From the NCBI RefSeq assembly GCF_000172155.1, contig NZ_ABIZ01000001.1:3629105-3693104 (forward strand): a DNA stretch of 64,000 nucleotides, written 5' to 3'. The DNA is from Verrucomicrobium spinosum DSM 4136 = JCM 18804 (GTDB lineage Bacteria > Verrucomicrobiota > Verrucomicrobiia > Verrucomicrobiales > Verrucomicrobiaceae). A model generated the notes under the pieces. It did not search any database. It saw nothing but the letters and a program-made list of their open reading frames with translations, and was not told the DNA's origin. This document shows positions 39,712 to 47,688 of this stretch, piece after piece. Both the position numbers and the translations under genes were made by a program. Every line of letters begins with the position of its first letter. The stretch's first letter is position 1.

Positions 39712-42042
39712 TCACTGCTTCTGGAACTTCAACAGACGCTTGGACTCCTCGATCAGGAACTTGGTGTTCGTGAAGGGATCTGGACCGACATCCAGCCAGC
39801 GGATCTGACCGGCTCCATCCACGAGGAAGGCTCCGTGGAGGGGCATGCCCTCGAAGTCGTCGTAGCAGCGCCATTTGCGGAAGACCAACTGCTCCGGGTC
39901 GGCCAGGAGATGGATGGCGTTCTGCTTGGTGGCATCACCCGGGCGGCAGGTGTCGGCGGTGGCGGTGAGGTCCATGGCTTCCTCGCTGCCAATGGCCACG
40001 ATCTCCAGGCCGGCTTTCTTGAAGTCGTCTGCGGCGGTGGAGAAGGCTTTGAGCTGCTCCATGCAATGAGTGCAGTGGCGGCTTAGGTAGAACAAGACGA
40101 CCACGGGCTTGCCGGAGAAGTCGGAGAGCGAAACGGGATGGTTGGACTCATCCGGCAGAGTGAAGGGGGCGGCGGAGAAGGGGGTCCAGTGAACAGGGCC
40201 CAGGGATTCCATGGCGGGGCGCTTACCGGAATCGGTGCGCGGTGCTTCCGGGCGACGCCAGGGCAGGGGGGCGCCAAACTCTTTGGCAATCGCATCGATG
40301 CGTTGGCTGATCGGCACGTTGGTGTCGAGACTGCCTGCGGTGACGCGCAGGGTTTCGAAGTGCTTCTTGGCTTCATCTGGCTTGCCCGCCAGCATCAGCG
40401 CATCCACCCGGAGGGCCAGGTTGGGGGCGTCCATGGGCAGTTGCTGGGCGGCGGCCACGGCCTTCTCCTTGTCGCCTACGGCCAGATGGTAGCGAATCAA
40501 GCGCTCCTTGGGAGTGTCCTTCAGCGCGGCCAGCTTCTTCTGAAGTTCCGCAAGGGGTTGCTTGTCCAGGATGGCGATCAGGGCGCTGAGCTCGGCTTTG
40601 GCATTGCTCACGGCGGAGTCTCCCTTGCCGCCTCGGGCTGGCTTTTCGCCGGGTGCTTTTGCCCCGGAGGGCTTGTTTTCAGCAGGCTTGTCAGAAGCCT
40701 CCGGTTGGGTGATTTCCTCGACCTTGGCGGGGGCGGAAGATGGTGTAGGTGCTGGCACTGGGGACGGTTCGGTGGTTTTGGCCACAGGTTTGACTTTGCT
40801 GGAGTCTGCGGAGGCTGGGGGCTCCTTTTTCGCGGCAGGCAGCTTCTCCAGCTGATCAAGGCGGGAGGCAACTGCGGCGCGATCTCCCTTGAAGTAGGCA
40901 GCCACGCCCTGGGCTCGGATGCGGGCGGCCTCCATGCTGGGATTGGGCGTGATATCGAGGTAAGGGGAGCCGTCGAGTTCGAGGAGCTCATCCCACAGCT
41001 CATAGGTGAGGAGGGTGTCCAGCAGGCGGGTCCGGCCGTAAGCGGCGCTCTTGTTCTTGTTGTCCGTCGTGTTGTACTCCGGGTGCCGGGGGATCTCGAT
41101 GAGATTGCGGGCGAGGGCGGCGGCGTCGTGGGCGCGGCCGAGCTGGTTATAGGTGCGAACCAGCCACTCGGTGTTGTGGGCGTAGTTGTGAATCTGGTCC
41201 GGCAGCACTTGGGTCTGGATCATGTAGGCGTGATCCACGCGGGTGGCGGCCTCCTGCTGCCAGGCGGCATCGGGCAGGCGGTTCACCTTGCTGAAGGTGT
41301 GGCCGGGCATGTGCCACATGTGGGCGATGGCGGGCGCGCTCTGGCCGCAGAGCGTGGCGGCCTCGACGGCGCGGGCGGGCTTGCTGTCATCCCAGAGGTG
41401 GATGCGATAGTGGTGCGCGGGATGCATGGGCTCCTTGGCAAAGACCTGGGAGAGGATCGCGTCCACCGACTCCCGGCTCACCATGGTGACGCCGTCGCCC
41501 TTGCCTTCCCAGATCGCCCAGGCGAGGAAGGCCTTTGCTTCAAGATCATCAGGGTTCTCGTGGATGATGTCCTCAATGCCCTTGATGAAATCGAGCTGGC
41601 GCTGCTTCTTGTCCTTCTTTGGGTCCTTGTAGAAGTCCTCCAGGAGGGTGATCCATGCCCTCTCTCTGGCGGAGGCGGCAGCCTTCTTGGCCCCGGCCTT
41701 TTTGATGAACTCGGCCGCGCGTTTTTCGTTATTCACATTGGCCATGGCACAGCCCCAGTAGGCCATTGCGCAATCGGGATCGAGATCGGCTGCCTGCCGG
41801 AAGGAGCGCTCCGCTTCATAGTACCAGAAGCCGTGGATCTGGCCGATCCCCTGGGTGAAGAATTTCTGAGCGAGCTCGTTCTTGGTGGTGACCGGGAATT
41901 TGACCTTTCCGCAGCCCTCCATCAGCACTGCGGCCTGGCGCGGACCATCGTCGAAGGCCTCCCCGTGAAAGGAGTGACCCGGCAAAGGATCGGCGGCTGC
42001 GGCGGGAAGGGCCGCAGCCAGTGCGAGCAGAAGAAAGCGCAT
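39712..42042 (-). CDS. Secreted TPR-like protein with C-terminal thioredoxin-fold (redoxin) domain
   Basis: This protein of 776 residues has a short signal peptide (MRFLLLALAAALPAAAADPL). Residues about 45-400 are helical and TPR-like, with blocks such as FFTQGIGQIHGFWYYEAERS, DPDCAMAYWGCAMANVN, HMWHMPGHTFSKVNRL and QIHNYAHNTEWLVRTY. A linker at about 410-490 is rich in Pro, Ala, Lys and Glu. A second helical part follows, then an AhpC/TSA-type domain over the last 155 residues with the redox pair in SRHCTHCMEQL (CxxC). The domain ends in GAFLVDGAGQIRWLDVGPDP. It is probably a periplasmic or cell-surface redox protein. Partner and substrate are unknown. It stands alone between two repeat-filled spacers. 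Confidence 0.85.
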   Translation of the reverse strand: MRFLLLALAAALPAAAADPLPGHSFHGEAFDDGPRQAAVLMEGCGKVKFPVTTKNELAQKFFTQGIGQIHGFWYYEAERSFRQAADLDPDCAMAYWGCAMANVNNEKRAAEFIKKAGAKKAAASARERAWITLLEDFYKDPKKDKKQRQLDFIKGIEDIIHENPDDLEAKAFLAWAIWEGKGDGVTMVSRESVDAILSQVFAKEPMHPAHHYRIHLWDDSKPARAVEAATLCGQSAPAIAHMWHMPGHTFSKVNRLPDAAWQQEAATRVDHAYMIQTQVLPDQIHNYAHNTEWLVRTYNQLGRAHDAAALARNLIEIPRHPEYNTTDNKNKSAAYGRTRLLDTLLTYELWDELLELDGSPYLDITPNPSMEAARIRAQGVAAYFKGDRAAVASRLDQLEKLPAAKKEPPASADSSKVKPVAKTTEPSPVPAPTPSSAPAKVEEITQPEASDKPAENKPSGAKAPGEKPARGGKGDSAVSNAKAELSALIAILDKQPLAELQKKLAALKDTPKERLIRYHLAVGDKEKAVAAAQQLPMDAPNLALRVDALMLAGKPDEAKKHFETLRVTAGSLDTNVPISQRIDAIAKEFGAPLPWRRPEAPRTDSGKRPAMESLGPVHWTPFSAAPFTLPDESNHPVSLSDFSGKPVVVLFYLSRHCTHCMEQLKAFSTAADDFKKAGLEIVAIGSEEAMDLTATADTCRPGDATKQNAIHLLADPEQLVFRKWRCYDDFEGMPLHGAFLVDGAGQIRWLDVGPDPFTNTKFLIEESKRLLKFQKQ

Positions 42043-42821
42043 GAAGGGAAAACGACCGAAATGCCGGAATTCTGAAATTAGAATGCCGAATTCTCCAAAT
42101 CGTGGTTCTCTGTAGGAGAAATGGATGCTTGGGGAGTGTTTGATTCTTCAACCCCTCGCGGCCGTGGAGTGGCCCTTGGGCACGCGGTCGCATTCCGCGG
42201 GGAAACAAGTGCCTGCCAAGGAACCTGGGGTGGTGAAGCATCGACTGACAGGCTTCAGATGGCCTGTGCTTGGGAAGCTCGGGGAGCGCACGCATCCTGT
42301 GTGCTGTTTGCGGCATCTTGCCGCAAACGTCAGGCAACACAAGACATCAGGTCCAACCGACGTGGGGGTGTTGATGGCGGTGGGGAGAAAGCGGATGCGG
42401 TCGGCCTTCCCACCTGATCATCGTCCTGGGAGGTACCCAACGTTGACTCGCTTAGGGCTCGTCCAACGTTGGGCTGTGTTAGAGATCCCCGTTGGGGATC
42501 AACTTCGATCTGGGGCGGCCGCCAAGGAACCAGCACGGTGTCGAAGCTCTTCCTCGAAGAGGATGGGGCTACAAGCCCAACGTTGGCGAGCTTCGAGCGA
42601 GCCTACGTTGGGTATGAGTGTTGGAGGTTTCTACTCCGAAGGAGTTGCGGCAGTCTGACTGCCTTTTGCGTCCAAGATTCCCTGGCAGGCACTAGCTGAA
42701 GGTCTGCGGGTTTCGCCTTCTCGCCGACGTCACCAAGTATCGACAGACTCGGCTGCTGCCCACGCAAGCCAAGGTGAACAGCGATCCTGTCACTGTTCAC
42801 CCGAGGCTTTGCTCTCGTTCT
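42043..42821. repeat. 779-nt spacer made of dispersed repeats (families 1 and 3)
   Basis: No gene is supported. 42150-42205 (CCTCGCGGCCGTGGAGTGGC, CCTTGGGCACGCGGTCGC) matches the minus strand near 48150-48205 and is called family 3. GTTTGCGGCA-TCT-TGCCGCAAAC at 42306-42328 is a perfect hairpin. From about 42365 to 42670 is the fullest family-1 copy: GGTGTTGATGGCGGT, TCGGCCTTCCCACCTGATCA, CCCAACGTTGACTCGCTTAG, GCTCGTCCAACGTTGGGCT, GGGGATCAACTTCG, CCAAGGAACCAGC, CTCGAAGAGGAT and CTACTCCGAAGGAGTTGC. Other copies lie near 28625, 46740 and 47790. Confidence 0.85.
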
Positions 42822-44024
42822 CTAAAGCAGTGACTGATAGAGATCGAGCGTCTTCTCGGCGATGGCGCGCCAGGAGAAGTGCTCGACCGCGCGCTGGCGG
42901 CCTGCCTTGGCCATGCGATCGCGGAGGCTCTGGTCCGCCATGAGGCGGTTCACGGCCTCGGCCAGGTCCTTGGCGTACTGGGCGGGATGCTCGGCCTCAT
43001 AGGGGCTCTCACACTGCTGGAGGAGGGGGACGAGGATGCCGGTCTCACCGGGGAGCACGACTTCCTTGATGCCGCCCACCGCGCTGGCGACGACGGCGGT
43101 CTCACAGGCCATGGCCTCCAGATTGATGATGCCGAAGGGCTCGTAAATGGAAGGGCAGCAGAAGAGGTCGGCGTGGGAGTAGAGGGCGATCTTCTCCTCC
43201 ACCGGAAGCATGGCTTGGATCCAGATGACGCCGTCCCGCTTGGCTTGGGCATCAGCCACGGCGTGCTTCATCTCGGCGGCGATCTCCGGGGTGTCTGGGG
43301 CACCGGCGCACAGCACCACCTGGAAGCCGGGGTCCATCTTTTCAATGGCTCGGACGAGGTGGATGATGCCTTTCTGCCGGGTGATGCGTCCTACGAAGAG
43401 GAGGATGGGCTTGTCGGGATCGACCCCGTGTTTGCGCAGGGTGTCGGGGGCGTGCACCTTTTGATACTCTTCCGGATCGATGCCGTTGTGGATGACGTGG
43501 ATTTTTTTGGCGTCGGCGTCAAAGAAACGCAACACGTCCACCTTGGTCTCCTGGGAGACGGCGATGACGGCGTCTGCCATCTCGATGGCGGTCTTTTCCA
43601 CCCAGACGCTGAAGTCGTAGCCTCCTGCGAGCTGCTCGCGCTTCCAGGGACGCAGGGGCTCCAGGGAGTGGGTGGTGAGCACCATGGGGATGCCGTAGTT
43701 GAGCTTCGCCACGATGCCGCCGAAGTGGGAGTACCAGGTGTGGAGGTGCACCAGATTGGCATCAATGTCTGAGGTGTTGAAGTCGAGTCCGCGCTGTAGG
43801 GCACCGAAGACGCTGGCCAGCGGCTTGGGGCAGGTCCACTTGCTGCTGTCCAACCCGAAGCCCCTGGCGTGCAAGCGGGGGTTGAGGTTGTCGTTCTGGT
43901 CCCCGAAGCAGCGTACCTCCACATCACAGAGGCGGGAGAGCTCGCGGGTCAAGTACTGCACGTGGATGCCAGCGCCGCCGTAGATATGCGGCGGATATTC
44001 GTTGGTCAGAAATAGAGCTTTCAT
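42822..44024 (-). CDS. glgA: Glycogen synthase, actinobacterial type (GT4 family)
   Basis: This GT-B glycosyltransferase of 400 residues has the N-terminal donor-independent loop MKALFLTNEYPPHIYGGAGIHVQYLTREL. The C-terminal nucleotide-sugar site is EPFGIINLEAMACETAVVAS, followed by GGIKEVVLPGETGILV (the E-x7-E region). Length and motifs fit the TIGR02149-type glycogen synthase of actinobacteria, which in some species makes maltose 1-phosphate (GlgM) rather than extending glycogen. The exact donor and product therefore need assay. The frame continues upstream to 44219, but the ATG at 44024 gives the family start. It follows the metallo-beta-lactamase gene on the same strand with a gap of about 90 nt. 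Confidence 0.88.
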   Translation of the reverse strand: MKALFLTNEYPPHIYGGAGIHVQYLTRELSRLCDVEVRCFGDQNDNLNPRLHARGFGLDSSKWTCPKPLASVFGALQRGLDFNTSDIDANLVHLHTWYSHFGGIVAKLNYGIPMVLTTHSLEPLRPWKREQLAGGYDFSVWVEKTAIEMADAVIAVSQETKVDVLRFFDADAKKIHVIHNGIDPEEYQKVHAPDTLRKHGVDPDKPILLFVGRITRQKGIIHLVRAIEKMDPGFQVVLCAGAPDTPEIAAEMKHAVADAQAKRDGVIWIQAMLPVEEKIALYSHADLFCCPSIYEPFGIINLEAMACETAVVASAVGGIKEVVLPGETGILVPLLQQCESPYEAEHPAQYAKDLAEAVNRLMADQSLRDRMAKAGRQRAVEHFSWRAIAEKTLDLYQSLL

Positions 44025-44115
44025 GATGGAGTCGGAAAGGGGAGTGGATGCAGGATGGGTGCCGGACGGGCCAGAGACGCAGAGGGATGATGAACTCGGG
44101 CACTTCGCCAGCGGA

Positions 44116-45516
44116 TCACAAGTGAACTTCTTGATGCAGGCGGGCGACTGTGGTCTGGCTCTGAGGGTGGGCTGCTGCGAGGGCGGCCTGGAGGGCCTCG
44201 GCCCGCTCGCGCTCACCATGCACCAGGAAGACCTGCCGCTTGGGCCCGGTCATCTTGGCAAACCAGGCAAGCAGTTCATCGTGGTCCGCGTGGCCGGAGA
44301 AGGAGTCGAGAATCTCGATGCGGGCCCGCACCTGAAACTCATCGCCCAGGATGCTAACCTTGCGGGCACCGTTGCGCAGCTTCCAGCCCAGCGTGTCCTC
44401 AGCACAATACCCGACGAACAGGATGGTGGTGGATGCGTGCTCAATGTGGGTGCGCAGGTGATGCAGGATGCGCCCAGATTCACACATGCCGGAGGCGGCG
44501 ATGATGACGGCGGGCTCACGTATTTGATTCAGGGCCTTGGACTCCGTCGCCTCACGGATGAAGCGCAGGCCTTCGAAGCCGAAGGGGTTCCGTTTTTCAA
44601 ACAGGAAGTTGTACACCTCCTCGTTGAAGCACTCCGGATGAAGGCGGAACACTTCCGTGGCGCTAACGGCCAGGGGGCTGTCCACAAAGGTGGGCAGGGC
44701 GGGGAAGCAGTTTTGCTCCCGCAGCTTGTTCATGGAATAGAGGAGCTGCTGGGTGCGCTCCACGGCGAAGGCGGGGATGAGCACTTTCCCATCGCGAGCC
44801 ACGGTCTCATTGATGATGCGACAGATGTGTTCATCACTCGCCATCTCCATCTCGTGCGCTCGTCCCCCGTAAGTGCTCTCCATGATGACGTAGTCCACGT
44901 CCTCAGCGACCGCTGGGGGATTGAGGAGATCACTCTTCGGCCGGCCGACATCTCCGGAGAAGAGCAGGCGGGACTTTTGCCCGGTTTCCCGGTCATCGAT
45001 ATCCAGGATGACCTGGGCTGCTCCCAGGATGTGGCCAGCATCGATGAAGGTGAGTTTCACCCCATCGGCGATGAGCATGGGCCGCTGGTACCCGATGGTG
45101 ACGAACTGCCGGAGGCACAACTCTGCATCCATCCGGTTGTACATTGGCTTCAGGGGAGCCAGGCCGCGGGGTTCGCGCTTGCGATTGAGCCAGCGTACAT
45201 CTGACTCCTGGATGTGAGCGGAGTCTGGCAGCATCACCGCGCAGAGATCGCGCGTGGCATCGGTGGAAAAGATGTTTCCTCTATATCCCTGGCGGGTCAG
45301 GTTGGGGAGGTTCCCGCTGTGATCGATGTGGGCGTGGGAAAGGATCACCACATCGATTGCCTTGGGGTCGAAGGGGAAGTGCTGGTTCCGCTCAAAGGCC
45401 TCTTGACGGCGGCCTTGATAGAGACCGCAGTCCAGGAGGATGCGCTGCCCATTAACCTCGAGCAGATGCTGGGAGCCCGTCGTGGTCTCCGCCGCGCCGT
45501 GGAAGGTAATTTTCAT
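44116..45516 (-). CDS. Beta-CASP metallo-beta-lactamase fold protein (CPSF/RNase-like)
   Basis: This protein of 466 residues starts MKITFHGAAETTTGSQHLLE. The metal motif HxHxDH is at residues 61-66 (SHAHIDHSGNLP). Further ligands are in FIDAGHILGAAQV, LLFSGDVGR and, in the C-terminal RMMBL region, DSFSGHADHDEL and FLVHGERERAEAL. The beta-CASP insertion carries the block VIIAASGMCESGRILHHL. The family includes RNases and mRNA 3-prime processing factors (YSH1/CPSF-like), so an RNA-processing role is likely but unproven. It directly precedes the glycogen synthase gene on the minus strand. Confidence 0.92.
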   Translation of the reverse strand: MKITFHGAAETTTGSQHLLEVNGQRILLDCGLYQGRRQEAFERNQHFPFDPKAIDVVILSHAHIDHSGNLPNLTRQGYRGNIFSTDATRDLCAVMLPDSAHIQESDVRWLNRKREPRGLAPLKPMYNRMDAELCLRQFVTIGYQRPMLIADGVKLTFIDAGHILGAAQVILDIDDRETGQKSRLLFSGDVGRPKSDLLNPPAVAEDVDYVIMESTYGGRAHEMEMASDEHICRIINETVARDGKVLIPAFAVERTQQLLYSMNKLREQNCFPALPTFVDSPLAVSATEVFRLHPECFNEEVYNFLFEKRNPFGFEGLRFIREATESKALNQIREPAVIIAASGMCESGRILHHLRTHIEHASTTILFVGYCAEDTLGWKLRNGARKVSILGDEFQVRARIEILDSFSGHADHDELLAWFAKMTGPKRQVFLVHGERERAEALQAALAAAHPQSQTTVARLHQEVHL

Positions 45517-45565
45517 GAATAAGGAGCCTGGACGGGCTGGATTTGGAGCAGAGAAGCGGCTGGAA

Positions 45566-45586
45566 GGGAGAATCGAACTCCCGACC
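45566..45586 (-). other. tRNA T-arm fragment
   Basis: 21 nt of the minus strand are identical to positions 46631-46651 of the tRNA-Met gene, covering GGTC, the full T-stem GGGAG/CTCCC and the loop TTCGATT. Similarity fades on both sides: the acceptor strand reads TTCCAGC instead of CTCTGCC, and the upstream bases are the end of the isomerase gene. It is therefore a tRNA remnant, possibly from a different tRNA. It lies 8 nt past the isomerase stop and in the opposite orientation to the complete tRNA. Confidence 0.75.
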
Positions 45587-45593
45587 AGGCGGG

Positions 45594-46409
45594 CTAGTAG
45601 GCCATCACTTGCTTGAGGTAGGCGATGCTCTTCTCAGCAATCACCTTGGGCCCCATCGAGTAGTCAAAGACCTCTGTGCTCAGCCAGCCGGTGTACCCCA
45701 CCTCGCGCAGGGCGGCGATGATGGGCTCGTACTTCACCTCGCCCATTCCGGGGCCCAGGAGGTTGGGGTCATTGGTGTGGAAGTGAATGAACCAGTCCTT
45801 GCTCTGGCGGATGATGTCCGGGATGGGGGTGCTCTCATCGCTCATGGCCTTCACATCCAGATGGAGTTTGCAGCCTGGGTGATCCACGGCCTTGCAGAAC
45901 TCAATGCCTTCCGCGGCGGTGTTCATGAAGTTGGTCTCCTTCCGGCCCAGCGGCTCCATGGCGAGGACGGCCCCGTTTTCCCAGGCGACTTCAGCCACAC
46001 CACGGACCACGTCCACGGCGCGCTTGAAGGACTCCTGCACATCCCATTCCGGCAGGAGGTTGCGGGCCTTGGGGCTGCCCCAGACCATCACCTTGCCCCC
46101 CAGAGCGCCGCAGAAGCGGCCCAGCTGCTGGCCAAACTTGAGCACGTCCTTGCGCAGCATTGCGTCAGGCGTGGTCATGCTGAACCACGTGGGGCGGGTG
46201 AGCAGCCAGTGCAGGCCGATGATTTCCAGGCCGAAGGATTGGGCGATCTGCACCAGCCGGGTGGCATCTGCCAAGGTCAGCTCGCGAGGGTCTTCCTTCA
46301 AGGTGAATGGAGCCAGTTCCAGCCCCTGATAGCCACAGGCTGCCGCATCTTCACACACCTTTTCAAAAGGTGCATTGCCCCAGTGTTCATTGCAGATCGC
46401 AAAACGCAT
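45594..46409 (-). CDS. Sugar phosphate isomerase/epimerase family TIM-barrel protein
   Basis: This protein of 271 residues belongs to the xylose isomerase-like TIM-barrel superfamily. Candidate metal ligands in order are the Glu in LAMEPLGRKETNF, the Asp in LHLDVKAM, the His in FIHFHTNDPN, and the Glu in LSTEVFDYSM near the C-terminus, the usual E-D-H-E set. The start MRFAICNEHWGNAPFEKVCE is at the ATG at 46409. Longer frames upstream have no coding character. Members act as isomerases, epimerases or endonuclease IV, and the substrate is unknown here. A tRNA fragment lies directly after the stop, and the complete tRNA-Met starts 178 nt upstream on the other strand. Confidence 0.87.
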   Translation of the reverse strand: MRFAICNEHWGNAPFEKVCEDAAACGYQGLELAPFTLKEDPRELTLADATRLVQIAQSFGLEIIGLHWLLTRPTWFSMTTPDAMLRKDVLKFGQQLGRFCGALGGKVMVWGSPKARNLLPEWDVQESFKRAVDVVRGVAEVAWENGAVLAMEPLGRKETNFMNTAAEGIEFCKAVDHPGCKLHLDVKAMSDESTPIPDIIRQSKDWFIHFHTNDPNLLGPGMGEVKYEPIIAALREVGYTGWLSTEVFDYSMGPKVIAEKSIAYLKQVMAY

Positions 46410-46587
46410 GGAACTGCTTCTATACGAGCGTGGGAGGGAAGGCAACTGTTCCCCATGATGAATGCGCCAAAGGTCCAGCTCACGGTGGGAGGACAGGCGG
46501 AAACTTTTGAGCAAAAAACAAGGCGGATTGGTTGACAATTCCAGACACCTGCCTAACCTCACACTCCCGCGAATAACCAATACTCAT

Positions 46588-46662
46588 GGCAGGGTAGCTC
46601 AGCGGTAGAGCAGGGGACTCATAAGCCCTTGGTCGGGAGTTCGATTCTCCCCTCTGCCACCA
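46588..46662 (+). tRNA. tRNA-Met (CAT), elongator type
   Basis: The 75-nt cloverleaf has acceptor GGCAGGG paired with CTCTGCC, D-stem GCTC/GAGC with loop AGCGGTA, and anticodon loop CTCATAA (anticodon CAT). The T-stem is GGGAG/CTCCC with loop TTCGATT, and CCA is encoded. The first base pair is G-C, unlike the mismatched 1-72 pair of most bacterial initiator tRNAs, and three consecutive G-C pairs of the initiator anticodon stem are only partly present. It is therefore called elongator Met. A CAT tRNA could also be the tRNA-Ile with modified C34. Confidence 0.93.
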
Positions 46663-46739
46663 CTTTTTTCAGAAGTGGAGAATTGCTGCAAAGGCGATGA
46701 AGAAATCCCGTTCGGTAGATGTGGCCTGAAGGCTGAAGC

Positions 46740-46895
46740 CGATGCTGTCGGTGCCCCCCTCCACCTGATCATCGTCCCCGGAGGCACCCAACGTTGACTC
46801 GCTTAGGGCTCGTCCAACGTTGGGCTGTGTTACAGATGCCCGCTGGGGATCCGCTTCGAACTGAGGCGGGCATCTCCTGGTGGTTCCTTGGCACC
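46740..46895. repeat. Dispersed repeat family 1, copy C
   Basis: This copy shares CACCTGATCATCGTCC, ACCCAACGTTGACTCGCTTA, GGGCTCGTCCAACGTTGGGC and TGTGTTA with the copy at 42410-42485, in the same orientation and nearly without change. It then diverges through GCTGGGGATCCGCTTCGAAC and GAGGCGGGCATCTCCTGGTG. It sits between the tRNA-Met and the end of the minus-strand gene at 46927. Confidence 0.85.
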
Positions 46896-46926
46896 CGCCT
46901 CAAAACGCGCGATTGGTCTGTTCTCC

Positions 46927-47688
46927 CTAGTGCGGCGCGTTGTGCCGGGCGATCTCGTACACACGCAGGGTGCGCTTGCTGCCGTCAGAGGAATCATACT
47001 TGCGGGTGCCATCGCGGTTCGCCTGAATGCAGAACTCGTCCTGGTCAGCCACGTCTTTGGGGAGATTGCCAGTGAGGACGACGAGGGTGCCCGTGGGCCA
47101 CATGCCTGCGGCGGACATGACCACGGGTACAGCGGCTCCCGCTGCAATAGACTGGGGGTCGATCGTGGGCGGGCGTTCCGACATCTTTTCAGCCACGAGG
47201 AAGTCTTCCTCGACCGAGACGACGCGCACATTGATGATCTCGGTGTCCACCTTCATGGCCTCACGGCTGATCCAGGTCATGCCGACGGGGCGCAGCTTGG
47301 GGCGGCTCTTTTCCAGGCGGACCATTTCCGCATCGTAGAGGAGCTTGCGATCCTTTTCCGCCCGGGCGGTGGCATCGAGTGACGCAGAGTCCTGCGAAAC
47401 CCGGTAGGCCTGGGCTGCGGTGGCATCGTAGTTGATCGCCTTCTGCCAATCCTCCGGCATGTGCTCGTACGGGATCTTGGCCGTGCCCGCGGAGTGGGAG
47501 ACTCTGACGCCATCCGGTTCGATCTTGGTGACGGTGCAGTTTAGGAGGGTGATGGTGCCTCCGGGCTTGGGGAAGGTGACAGAAGCTGCCGTGGCCCCCT
47601 CCTGGGCCTGGATCGTGCCGGTGGGTGCGAGGCAGGCGCAGGTGATGGCGAAGACAGCGGGCACCAAGAGACGGCGTGGGGGCTTCAT
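46927..47688 (-). CDS. Exported protein of unknown function
   Basis: This protein of 253 residues begins with a signal peptide (MKPPRRLLVPAVFAITCACL, cleavage near IQAQE). A short beta-rich segment follows at about 35-80: TITLLNCTVTKIEPDGVRVS then AKIPYEHMPEDWQ. This type of region is seen in verrucomicrobial secreted proteins, where it reads as a small SH3-like or DUF-type barrel. The middle is helical and charged (ATARAEKDRKLLYDAEMVRL). The C-terminal half is beta-rich with a hydrophobic stretch PQSIAAGAAVPVVMSAAGMW. No enzyme motif was recognised. It is flanked by repeat-filled spacers on both sides and is not in an evident operon. Confidence 0.7.
   Translation of the reverse strand: MKPPRRLLVPAVFAITCACLAPTGTIQAQEGATAASVTFPKPGGTITLLNCTVTKIEPDGVRVSHSAGTAKIPYEHMPEDWQKAINYDATAAQAYRVSQDSASLDATARAEKDRKLLYDAEMVRLEKSRPKLRPVGMTWISREAMKVDTEIINVRVVSVEEDFLVAEKMSERPPTIDPQSIAAGAAVPVVMSAAGMWPTGTLVVLTGNLPKDVADQDEFCIQANRDGTRKYDSSDGSKRTLRVYEIARHNAPH

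Noticed and set aside
40138-42075. 645-codon open frame opposite the TPR-redoxin gene
   Set aside because: Glycine-, valine- and arginine-rich translation without motifs. The opposite strand has a signal peptide and a redoxin domain.
45566-46662. attL/attR pair bounding an integrated element
   Set aside because: The tRNA fragment and the complete tRNA are in opposite orientation, only about 1 kb apart, and no integrase lies between them. Site-specific integration gives direct repeats.
46663-46685. Terminator hairpin after tRNA-Met
   Set aside because: CCACTT and AAGTGG can pair, but the T-run lies inside the loop rather than after the stem and the left arm overlaps the tRNA CCA end.
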